From: JBGQDM01 sp041495845
GTDB lineage: Bacteria > Acidobacteriota > Terriglobia > Terriglobales > Acidobacteriaceae
Direction: 5' to 3'
Assembly: GCA_041495845.1 (NCBI GenBank)
Contig: JBGQDM010000053.1
Span: forward strand, 1 to 21,657
DNA: 21,657 nucleotides
Shown here: positions 14,965 to 21,657 of the stretch, piece by piece
Position numbering within the stretch: the stretch's first letter is position 1
Layout of the letters: every line of letters begins with the position of its first letter
The notes under the pieces: model-generated
The model's input: the letters and a program-made list of their open reading frames with translations, nothing else
Told to the model about the DNA's origin: nothing
The model's database searches: none
Made by a program: the position numbers and the translations under genes

Positions 14965-14985
14965 GGAATGGTAACGACATTCCAA
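14965..14985. terminator. 7-base-stem hairpin between converging genes
   Basis: TGGAATG, loop GTAACGA, CATTCCA. It follows palindromic copy 3 directly and is 17 bases from the propeller/CehA stop. A run of T is absent on both sides, so this is a weak terminator candidate. Confidence 0.3.
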
Positions 14986-15001
14986 AGGTTCGAGGCCCGA
15001 G

Positions 15002-17512
15002 CTAACGCGTCTGCGCTTCGTACACCTTGCGGGCGCGAGCCAACATTTCCAGAACCGCCGTTTTCTCCGCTCCGGCGTTCCAGTTTTCGTTTTCGCTGGC
15101 GGCTTTGACCAGGCGATCAATCCAGGCGATGAAATACGCGGCGTCTTCGGGCGAGCGCACGGCCTGGTTGCCCACGCGCACATATACCGGGCTGGTGGTG
15201 GCGTAGGGATACATGTCCATGATCGGGTGCTCGGGCTTGTCGGCGAAGGCGCGCAGCACGCACCAGCCGCTGGAAGAAATGGGCAGCGTGCCTTCCACAT
15301 CGGCGCGGGTGCGATCGCCGGAGAGTGCAAGATCGCGCACCACTTTTCCCTGACAAACAATCTGCAGGTGGTCGAGCGGCACGATGGAACGCAGCCAGGC
15401 GTGGAATGAGACTTCCTTTTTCGCCGCTAACTGCAGTTCGTCGCCGGGAGATTTTTTTCCCAGGGTGAAGCCGAGCAGCGGGCCATTGGTGGCGAAGGTG
15501 TGACCCTGGCGCAAGGAATCGAGCCATGCGGTGTTGTCGAGTTTGCCGCCGGGAACGCGCGCGTAGACGCGATTCAATCCCACCGGGCCTCGCAGCGACG
15601 CGTAATTCGCCATGGCGTCGGTCCCCGCACCGGTCGGCAAGCGGAATCCGCAATTGAGCAGGCGATACCAGACGGCGGCAGTGGCTTTGTGATCAGCGAA
15701 GCCCACGACCTCGATGTAGTCGGCCTTGCCGAGGGCGATATCCGCGGGCAGTTCGTGGGTGAGCTTGGCATCGTGCGCAGGATCGGGGATTTCTTCGAAC
15801 GGATGCACGTAGCCGACGAGGCCATGCTGCGCATGCGTCATGTCGGCGATGTCGGCGTTGGTGGGCACCAGGCTGGCGGCGGCCGTGTCGTCGTAGCCGA
15901 CGTAGCCGGGCAGCAGATAATGGTCGGTCAGATGGAGCAGCCCGAGATGGCCCCAGTAGCTGGTGTGGAATTCCTGGCCGTGAAGAATCAGCGCGTGCGC
16001 AGTGGAAGCGGGATCCGGCTGCGTGCTGAAGTAGCTCATGTCCAGAATGCGCTGCTCTTTGTTGACGATGAGATTCTGCACGATGCCCAGGTCTTCCGCT
16101 TCGGCTTGCAGGGCGAGATGCGCCGGCGTATTGCGATACGTGCCCGCGTAATTCATGTGCACGTGGAGATCGCTGCTCACCCAATTTTCCGCTTCGGCGG
16201 GCAGATCGAGCGTTTGCAGGCGGAAGGCGGCTTCGGCGCGGCCGTTGGCGCTGACCGCAACCGTGCGGCGTTCGGGCTTGTGCGCGAACCCTTTCATGAC
16301 TTCGACTTCGACCTTGCCGGCGGGCACGGTGAGCGTGGCGGAACCGTTGAGGTGAAAATAATGTGCTTCGCCGGTCGCTTGCCCGCGGATAAATTGATCG
16401 TCGGCGTGCATCCAGAGATCGTCTGGGGCGTAGGCGCGTCCGTCAGCGGCGGTAACGGAAACCCGCGCCGGAGTGGGCTGGCCTTGCGGATCGAGCACCT
16501 GCACCGTGAGCATGCCCATGGGCTGCATGTACTGGCGATCGCGCGCAATGACTTCCTGCTGCTTGCCGCCGGGAATGCTGACCACCCACAGCGACGTGTT
16601 GCCGCTGCGATTGGAAATGAACGCAATGTGGCTGGCATCGGGCGACCAGCGCGGATTGGTGTTGTCATAATCGCCGTAGGTGAGCGGGACGGGCGCACCG
16701 CCCGCTGCGGCCAGCAGCCATAGCTGGTGCCAGACGCGGCCATTATAGGAAGCCCAGACCACGCGCTTGCCGTCGGATGACCAGTCCGGACGCGCCTTCC
16801 ACGTCGTCTCTTCGTCATAGATATGGTGGGCCTCAGCGCCGGGCGCAGCTTTCATGCGCCACAACCCGCCGGTGCCGTAGAGGCGGTCGCGATTCGAAAC
16901 AAAGATCAATTCCGTCCCGTCCGGCGACCAGGTGGGGCTGATTTCGTGATCGTAGACGCTGTAGTAGTAGCGCGGCAGGGAGCTGCGATTTTCGCCGGTG
17001 AGGCGTTGCACGTTGGTGAGCTGGCCGTCGTGGAAATCCCCCGCAAAAATGTGGAAGCGCTTGTTGTAGGAAGTGGAGACGAAGGCGATGCGCTTGCCGT
17101 CAGGCGAGAAGTGCGGCTCCACGTTTACCGCGCCGTTCTGCGTCAGCGCTTGCGCGTGCTTGGTTTGCAGATCGAGCGACCAGAGTTCAATCGCATCGTG
17201 ATGGTATTTCTGGTAGACAATCCAGCGGCCAGCGGTGCAATCGGGTTGATAGTCGTAGCCGGGGCCGGCGGTGAGTTGCTCCGTCGCGGGCGAATCGAGC
17301 GCTTGCTTCCACAGTGAGCCACCCATGGAGTAGATCAGCGTCTTCGCGTCAAGCCAGCCGGCGGTATTGGGCCCGGTGGTCAGTTGCGGCAAATACATCT
17401 CGCGGTTGTAGTAGGGATGCGGCACGTCAATCTGTTTGAGCACGTATTCGCGCTGGGCGAAGGCGGCGGGGACGAGCAGCAATATCAGCAGCAGACGGCG
17501 GGGTGAAAACAC
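15002..17512 (-). CDS. Exported beta-propeller (PD40) / CehA-McbA metallohydrolase fusion
   Basis: 836 residues in three parts. After a signal peptide (MFSPRRLLLILLLVPAAFAQ) come TolB-like PD40 propeller repeats with FSPDGKRIAFVS (135-146), WSPDGTELIFVSNRD (195-209), WSSDGKRVVWAS (244-255) and WSPDASHIAFISNRS (289-303). A beta-rich linker follows (about 335-435). The C-terminal PHP-type metal hydrolase has SDLHVH (H450, H452), GQEFH (E514, H516), HLG (H522), GYVHPFEE (H570) and GAGTDAM (D632), the signature of CehA/McbA carbaryl-hydrolase relatives. The propeller probably aids substrate or wall binding. Native substrate unknown; an ester, amide or phosphoester is likely. The GTG start is supported by GGAGG 6 bases upstream. 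The gene follows the CocE-like hydrolase in the same direction, separated by palindromic copy 4. Confidence 0.9.
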   Translation of the reverse strand: MFSPRRLLLILLLVPAAFAQREYVLKQIDVPHPYYNREMYLPQLTTGPNTAGWLDAKTLIYSMGGSLWKQALDSPATEQLTAGPGYDYQPDCTAGRWIVYQKYHHDAIELWSLDLQTKHAQALTQNGAVNVEPHFSPDGKRIAFVSTSYNKRFHIFAGDFHDGQLTNVQRLTGENRSSLPRYYYSVYDHEISPTWSPDGTELIFVSNRDRLYGTGGLWRMKAAPGAEAHHIYDEETTWKARPDWSSDGKRVVWASYNGRVWHQLWLLAAAGGAPVPLTYGDYDNTNPRWSPDASHIAFISNRSGNTSLWVVSIPGGKQQEVIARDRQYMQPMGMLTVQVLDPQGQPTPARVSVTAADGRAYAPDDLWMHADDQFIRGQATGEAHYFHLNGSATLTVPAGKVEVEVMKGFAHKPERRTVAVSANGRAEAAFRLQTLDLPAEAENWVSSDLHVHMNYAGTYRNTPAHLALQAEAEDLGIVQNLIVNKEQRILDMSYFSTQPDPASTAHALILHGQEFHTSYWGHLGLLHLTDHYLLPGYVGYDDTAAASLVPTNADIADMTHAQHGLVGYVHPFEEIPDPAHDAKLTHELPADIALGKADYIEVVGFADHKATAAVWYRLLNCGFRLPTGAGTDAMANYASLRGPVGLNRVYARVPGGKLDNTAWLDSLRQGHTFATNGPLLGFTLGKKSPGDELQLAAKKEVSFHAWLRSIVPLDHLQIVCQGKVVRDLALSGDRTRADVEGTLPISSSGWCVLRAFADKPEHPIMDMYPYATTSPVYVRVGNQAVRSPEDAAYFIAWIDRLVKAASENENWNAGAEKTAVLEMLARARKVYEAQTR

Positions 17513-17568
17513 GGGTGGCCTCCGGGACGGTCTGGGCGGGAATTATAGCGGGCTGGCATCGGGCACGC

Positions 17569-17644
17569 TGTCATGCTGAGTGGAACGAAGCATCGATGCA
17601 ATCGCCGAGAAGTGCAGAGGTCCTTCGCTGCGCTCAGGATGACA
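17569..17644. repeat. Palindromic intergenic element, copy 4 (both arms)
   Basis: Left arm TGTCATGCTGAGTGGAACGA, core CGATGCAATCGCC (17594-17606) plus GAAGTGCAGAG, right arm GTCCTTCGCTGCGCTCAGGA ending TGACA. The two arms are imperfect inverted repeats of about 26 bases. It ends 6 bases from the stop of the CocE-like gene. Confidence 0.8.
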
Positions 17645-17649
17645 ACCTG

Positions 17650-19419
17650 CTACCGGGCCGCGCTGTCTGCTTCTTTTCCGGCGACCACAGGTAACACGAT
17701 GCGCGAGGCGTGATCGCGGTCGTGATAGATGCGGATGGTTGCCTTCCGGGTAGGTGCAGAGATGATTTCGTTTTCTCCTGTTTGCAGGTTGCGCGAGAAG
17801 TTGGGGAAAAACGACCCTGAGATCTGCAGGCGGATGCGGTGTCCCTCCTTGAACTGATTGCTGGTGATCAGGTTTGGAAGCCGGACTCGATAAATCTTCC
17901 CTGGCTGCAAGAGTTGTCGGCCTTTCTTGATTTCGCGATAACTGACGCGCTGCACGTCGGTGCCGGGGCTCATCAGGTTGAAGGCGGCGCCATCGGGCGC
18001 GACATCGTAGACGCGAGCCCAAAGATCAAGATCACGGCAATCGCAGCTCAAGAAAATGTCAGCTTCGAGGTTGCCGGTGATTTCCAGGTCGTGGGAGAGC
18101 GGGGCTGTGTCGAACGTGAGCACATCCGCGCGTTCGGCAAGCGCGCGGTAATCGTGCGCGCCGGAGCTGTCGTAGGGATTTTTGACCGGGTGAGCGGGAT
18201 CGGAAACGAAAGCGCTGAAAGCACGGGCGGGTTTCCGCGTGGGTGTGAGTGCACCAGCCTTTTTTCCGGCGGTTGCGGGCCCGAGGTAGTAGGTGGTGCT
18301 CTGTGCCTGTGGCGGCCACGCTGCGGCTTCATGCCACTTCTCGTCGCCCATCACGTAGTAGCGCACCGGCGCTTGCTTCTCCACGCCGTTCGCGACGCCG
18401 CGAAGATAATGGTCCATCCACCGCAAAATGGTTTCGTCATAGTTGATGGCGGCATTGGGGGCAAAGCTGCGCTCGCCTGCTTTGGCGATTCCCGTTTCTT
18501 CCACGCCATGGACCCAGGGGCCGATGAGCAGCGCCGTGCGGTCGGGTTGGCCGCCGCGAGCTGCTACCAGGCCGCGAAAATTCGTGGTCGCACCTTCGGG
18601 GCCGTAATTGTCGTCGTACCAGCCGGAGAGGTTGAGCACGGCGGCCTGCGTGCGACCATACTTGTCGCGCAGTTCGCACCAGTCCCACCAGGGATCGTCC
18701 ACCGGATGCTTCATCCAGTCGTAGTAATAAGGAGCGCTGGCGCGGAACGCATCCATGGCGCTGAGCGGAAGCTTGGCGTGCATTTCGGGGCCGGCGGTTT
18801 TCCATGCCGCCGCCACTTCCTTTCCCGTGCGGGGTCCGGGAAGATTTTTTTTCTGGCGGATATCGGGCGCGATATTAAACCAGAGCCAGTCAATCCACGA
18901 CATGTCGAAGGTGCCGCCGGCATAGAAAAAATTCTGGTAGGTGGAGAACGTCATCGCCGGGACCATGGCTTTGAGGTGCGGCGGGTTCTCCATGGCAGCG
19001 AGCCACTGCACTGCGCCGGGATACGAAAGCCCAAACGTGCCGACCGCGCCATTCGACCACGGCTGCCGCGCGGCCCACTCGATGGTGTCGTAGCCGTCGC
19101 GACCTTCGTTCTCGTAGGGGCGAAACTCGCCGTCGGATGCGTAACGCCCGCGCACATCCTGCACCACCACGGCGTAACCGCGTTCCAACGCGTGGCGAAA
19201 CGTGGCGTGGTTCTTGAGAGCCTCCTCCTTGTTATAGGGGGTGCGGTAGACGAGCACGGGGAACGGGCCGGCGCCCTGCGGACGCATTACGTTGGCGCGC
19301 AGGGTGACGCCGTCGCGCATGGGGATAGGGACATCCTTGGCCAGGACGAGTCCATCGGTTTGAGCGCGAAGCGGGAGGACGGCGACGAACAGGGTGGCAA
19401 TCCGGAAGATGGTTTTCAT
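17650..19419 (-). CDS. Exported CocE/NonD-family alpha/beta hydrolase (peptidase S15-like)
   Basis: Serine hydrolase of the cocaine esterase / cephalosporin acylase / X-Pro dipeptidyl-peptidase superfamily, 589 residues, the usual size. A signal peptide (MKTIFRIATLFVAVLPLRAQ) precedes IPMRDGVTL (32-40), VVQDVRGRYASDGEF (85-99), the nucleophile elbow GTFGLSYPG with S132, the acid in NLSGWYDD and the His in IGPWVHG. The C-terminal jelly-roll domain is present (DLEITGNLEADIFLSCDCRD, RVSYRE, GHRIRLQISGSFFPNF). ATG 19419 is preferred to TTG 19425. It cleaves esters or amides outside the cytosol; the exact substrate is unknown. It leads the propeller/CehA gene in the same direction, which suggests a joint role in breakdown of external acyl compounds or peptides. 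Confidence 0.9.
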   Translation of the reverse strand: MKTIFRIATLFVAVLPLRAQTDGLVLAKDVPIPMRDGVTLRANVMRPQGAGPFPVLVYRTPYNKEEALKNHATFRHALERGYAVVVQDVRGRYASDGEFRPYENEGRDGYDTIEWAARQPWSNGAVGTFGLSYPGAVQWLAAMENPPHLKAMVPAMTFSTYQNFFYAGGTFDMSWIDWLWFNIAPDIRQKKNLPGPRTGKEVAAAWKTAGPEMHAKLPLSAMDAFRASAPYYYDWMKHPVDDPWWDWCELRDKYGRTQAAVLNLSGWYDDNYGPEGATTNFRGLVAARGGQPDRTALLIGPWVHGVEETGIAKAGERSFAPNAAINYDETILRWMDHYLRGVANGVEKQAPVRYYVMGDEKWHEAAAWPPQAQSTTYYLGPATAGKKAGALTPTRKPARAFSAFVSDPAHPVKNPYDSSGAHDYRALAERADVLTFDTAPLSHDLEITGNLEADIFLSCDCRDLDLWARVYDVAPDGAAFNLMSPGTDVQRVSYREIKKGRQLLQPGKIYRVRLPNLITSNQFKEGHRIRLQISGSFFPNFSRNLQTGENEIISAPTRKATIRIYHDRDHASRIVLPVVAGKEADSAAR

Positions 19420-19485
19420 GGGCAAGGTAGGCTAGCATCCCGCGGCGGTCGGGCTCAATGACGGGTCGTCATTATTGTTGCGGTG

Positions 19486-20781
19486 CTACTCCGCCGGCCG
19501 CGCGCGGCCGCGCACCAGCAGCCAGTTCACGAACGCGAACGCGGTGGTAATGGCGAGGGCAATGAGTTCCCCGCGTCCCATGCGGCTGGCAATCACTACG
19601 GCGAAGGCGATGCCGAGCCAGGCCAGGAGTGGGCCGGCGGGTAGGCGGAAGGTGCCGGTGTTGGGAAGTTTTCTGCGCAACACGGGCAGGGCGGCGCACA
19701 CCACTCCATACGTGAAGAGACGTGAGACGGCGGAGAGAGTGGCGTTCCAGCGAAAGTTGCCGAAGATGGACAGCAGCCAGAGCAACACGGCAAATACGAG
19801 GATGGAGGTGTGTGGGGTGCGGTAACGGTGATGGACGCGACCGAACCAGCGGGGGAAATCGCCGTGCTCGGCGAGAGCGTAGGTGACGCGCGGGCCGACG
19901 ATCAAGCCTGCCGCGAGGTATCCGAAGACGGAAATCACGGCGCCGAGAGAAATGGCGGTAGCGGCGATGGGGCCGCCAAAGATGCGCGCGGCGGTGGCGA
20001 GAGGGCGGTCTACGGGCACGCCAGCGGGCACGGTGTAGACAAACACCACCTGGATGAGCGTGAACAAGACCGCGGCGGCGCCGATGGAGCAGAGGAGAGC
20101 GATGGGTACATCCTTGCCGGGGTCGCGCACCTCACCGGCGGGGATGAGCGCAGCTTCAAATCCGACATAAGCAAAAACCACCAGCAGCAAGGCCTCGAGC
20201 CAGGCTTCAGCCGGCGCTGGATGGGCCAGCGCGGGTGCCGGGGGATGGTGCGACAGGAAAATCAATCCGCCGGCCACAAAAGCGGTCAGTGCTGCCACCT
20301 TGGCCAGGGTGAAGCCGTTGCTTACGACCGTGCCGAACTTGACGCCGCACAGGTTGATCCAGGCCAGGCCACCAATCATCAGTGTCAGCACCATCGCTCG
20401 GGGCCAGGGAGCGGTTACTTCCGGCCAGAATTCTCCCAGGTACGTGACTAGTAGGTTGGCATTGGCGGCGGAAGCGGTCAGCCGCGTGAGCCAGGTAAAC
20501 CAGCCGGTCTGCAGGCCGAAGAAGCGGCCAAAGGCGGTGTTGGCGTAGAGATAGGGTCCACCCGCCTCACGAAAGCGGGAAGCGACTTCGGCAAAACAGC
20601 CGCCAAAAACGGCAAATGCGACCGCCGCAATGAGAAAAAGCAAGGGGCTGGAGCGGCCGACAGCGGTCGCCAGGTTAGCGGGCACACCAAAAATCCCGCT
20701 GCCGATGATGATGTTCAGCATCAGCGCGGCCAGGCTCCAGCGGCCGATGGCGCGAACCAGCTTTTCCCGGCTTTCCGGCAT
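19486..20781 (-). CDS. APC-superfamily amino-acid permease
   Basis: Inner-membrane amino-acid or amine transporter, 431 residues with about twelve hydrophobic segments. The first segment has NIIIGSGIFGVPA (23-35), the unwound substrate-binding helix typical of APC transporters. FGGCFAEVASRFREAGGPYLYA (about 58-79) is the conserved loop between helices 2 and 3, and FAYVGFEAALIPAGEVRDPGKDVPIAL is the sixth-helix motif followed by the usual E-x-x-x-P-x-K-x-x-P-x-A signature. The substrate is not readable. No strong Shine-Dalgarno sequence precedes the ATG. It is upstream of the two exported hydrolases in the same direction, only about 66 bases from the CocE-like start, so it may import products they release. 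Confidence 0.92.
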   Translation of the reverse strand: MPESREKLVRAIGRWSLAALMLNIIIGSGIFGVPANLATAVGRSSPLLFLIAAVAFAVFGGCFAEVASRFREAGGPYLYANTAFGRFFGLQTGWFTWLTRLTASAANANLLVTYLGEFWPEVTAPWPRAMVLTLMIGGLAWINLCGVKFGTVVSNGFTLAKVAALTAFVAGGLIFLSHHPPAPALAHPAPAEAWLEALLLVVFAYVGFEAALIPAGEVRDPGKDVPIALLCSIGAAAVLFTLIQVVFVYTVPAGVPVDRPLATAARIFGGPIAATAISLGAVISVFGYLAAGLIVGPRVTYALAEHGDFPRWFGRVHHRYRTPHTSILVFAVLLWLLSIFGNFRWNATLSAVSRLFTYGVVCAALPVLRRKLPNTGTFRLPAGPLLAWLGIAFAVVIASRMGRGELIALAITTAFAFVNWLLVRGRARPAE

Positions 20782-20859
20782 CGCAGGTTTGTATCACAGT
20801 CGCGACGGCATCCGCACCAGAGTAATGAGGAATTACGAAAGCGCATGCACAGCGGACAT

Positions 20860-20876
20860 CTGGGCGCGCGGCCCAG
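20860..20876. promoter_or_regulatory. Inverted repeat in the divergent promoter region
   Basis: CTGGGC, GCGCG, GCCCAG: a perfect 6-base stem 34 bases before the small plus-strand gene. A shorter one, GTAAT-GAGGA-ATTAC, lies at 20822-20836. Both could be operator sites between the divergent permease and unknown gene, but short GC palindromes are common at this base composition. Confidence 0.3.
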
Positions 20877-20910
20877 CAGGTGAGATGTTGGGTGCATTGC
20901 AGCATCCGCC

Positions 20911-21297
20911 ATGGGCGAAAACGACACCATCGACGACATCAATTTGCGCATTCTGCGCGTAGCGGACGATCTGCGCGTCATCCAGCGCGAACTCAACACC
21001 GCAGCCATTCAGGCCCCGGGGCGTCCGGAATTACTGCAGGCGCTGCACGCCGTGACCGAGACGGAAGCGCTGGACATGCTGAAATCAGTGCTCGATCAGA
21101 TGCGTCATTTCCTGTGGTTCTATTCGCAGGTGATGACGGACGAGTCGGACCTGGGCGACCAGATGCGGCAGACGCTGCGGCAAAGCGCATCGCGTGGCAC
21201 CAGCGATCAGCGCGCCAATCCGGAAGCGCTCAAATGGCCTTCCGATGCGGCGCTCATCCGCCTGCTGGCGGATGGCCGCGACCGCAAACCCAACTGA
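20911..21297 (+). CDS. Small hypothetical protein
   Basis: I do not recognise this 128-residue protein. It looks mostly helical, with a run from NLRILRVADDLRVIQRELNT to ALDMLKSVLDQMRHFLWFYS (about residues 11-91), acidic N-terminus, and a polar C-terminus. There is no signal peptide, Cys motif or membrane segment. The ATG lacks a visible Shine-Dalgarno sequence, but the frame has coding-like composition throughout and the protein begins close after the divergent promoter region of the permease. It ends 3 bases before the glmS stop on the other strand, so the two transcripts must overlap at their 3' ends unless processing intervenes. Confidence 0.65.
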   Translation: MGENDTIDDINLRILRVADDLRVIQRELNTAAIQAPGRPELLQALHAVTETEALDMLKSVLDQMRHFLWFYSQVMTDESDLGDQMRQTLRQSASRGTSDQRANPEALKWPSDAALIRLLADGRDRKPN

Positions 21298-21300
21298 AAA

Positions 21301-21657
21301 TTATTCCGTGGTAACCGACTTCACCAGATTGCGTGGCCGGTCTACGTCCAGCCCACGCCCCACCGCCATGTAATAAGCAAACAGCTGCAGCGGGATGATC
21401 TCCAGAATCGGAGTGAGCAATTCCGGTGCGGTGGGCAGAAAGATTGTGTCCTCAGCCAGGGTCGGGATCACGGTGTCACCCACGGACGCCAGCGCGATCA
21501 CGCGTGCGCGCTGCTTCTGGATGTCGCGCAGGTAGGACACCGTTTTCTCATAACGCAGCGCGGATCCCGGATCGCGGCGGTCGCACGTAACCAGCATGAC
21601 CACCGGCAGGTGCTCATCAATGAGCGCATTGGGTCCGTGCTTGGTCTCGCCCGTGGG
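21301..21657 (-). CDS. glmS: Glutamine-fructose-6-phosphate aminotransferase, C-terminal end
   Basis: Makes glucosamine-6-phosphate from fructose-6-phosphate and glutamine, the first step to UDP-GlcNAc for cell wall and lipopolysaccharide. Only the last 118 residues are in the window: GETKHGPNALIDEHLPVVML of the second SIS domain, then IIPLQLFAYYMAVGRGLDVD and the hallmark C-terminal tail DRPRNLVKSVTTE, which supplies residues to the isomerase active site. The frame is open from the TAA at 21301 to the window edge. The N-terminal glutaminase domain and any upstream control element are outside the window. Confidence 0.96.
   Translation of the reverse strand, partial: PTGETKHGPNALIDEHLPVVMLVTCDRRDPGSALRYEKTVSYLRDIQKQRARVIALASVGDTVIPTLAEDTIFLPTAPELLTPILEIIPLQLFAYYMAVGRGLDVDRPRNLVKSVTTE

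Noticed and set aside
15500..16723. 407-codon plus-strand ORF opposite the propeller/CehA gene
   Set aside because: Antisense shadow; the minus strand carries the metal-binding and propeller motifs.
17839..19461. 540-codon plus-strand ORF opposite the CocE-like gene
   Set aside because: Antisense shadow with no domain; the hydrolase triad is on the minus strand.

Overview
The window looks like chromosomal DNA of a high-GC Gram-negative bacterium, most likely an Acidobacteriota member of the Terriglobia/Koribacter type. The grounds are an Oar-like TonB-dependent receptor with an N-terminal carboxypeptidase-regulatory domain, many exported enzymes, and several families of short dispersed intergenic repeats of the kind that fill acidobacterial intergenic DNA. 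The lineage is an inference; there is no rRNA or marker gene to settle it. I see no tRNA, rRNA, CRISPR array, insertion sequence with a transposase, or phage gene.

Layout from left to right. 1-2811 (minus strand): a cysteine-desulfurase-like aminotransferase cut by the left edge, a short homoserine dehydrogenase without an ACT domain, and a small PPOX-fold flavin/F420 protein. 3002-5436 (plus): a SAM hydrolase/halogenase-family protein that carries a signal peptide, followed 25 bases later by a TonB-dependent receptor that has lost most of its beta-barrel through an out-of-frame internal deletion. 5829-10870 (minus): a purine nucleoside scavenging operon. In transcription order it holds an exported adenosine deaminase, a concentrative nucleoside transporter, a purine nucleoside phosphorylase of 6-oxopurine type, and a Tat-exported FMN alpha-hydroxyacid dehydrogenase with an internal CxxCH motif. 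The first three form a logical path: adenosine to inosine outside, uptake, then phosphorolysis inside.

10871-11976 is about 1.1 kb of repeat-rich DNA without a convincing gene. It is followed by a zinc-ribbon protein of unknown function (plus), a 305-base hairpin-rich gap framed by a perfect 16-base inverted repeat, a CBM9-like exported protein (minus), and a divergent Ada methyl-DNA repair regulator (plus) with a candidate Ada box in the shared promoter region. 15002-20781 (minus) holds a beta-propeller/CehA metallohydrolase fusion, a CocE-type S15 hydrolase, both exported, and an APC amino-acid permease, which together suggest use of external peptides, esters or amides. The right end has a small unknown protein (plus) converging on the 3' end of glmS (minus), which runs off the window.

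A family of roughly 76-base palindromic elements recurs at 2311, 8002, 14887 and 17569, each just after a stop codon, with a related 17-base hairpin at 5439. Other short repeats cluster in the remaining gaps. Several start codons are GTG with a good Shine-Dalgarno sequence (transporter, adenosine deaminase, propeller/CehA protein).
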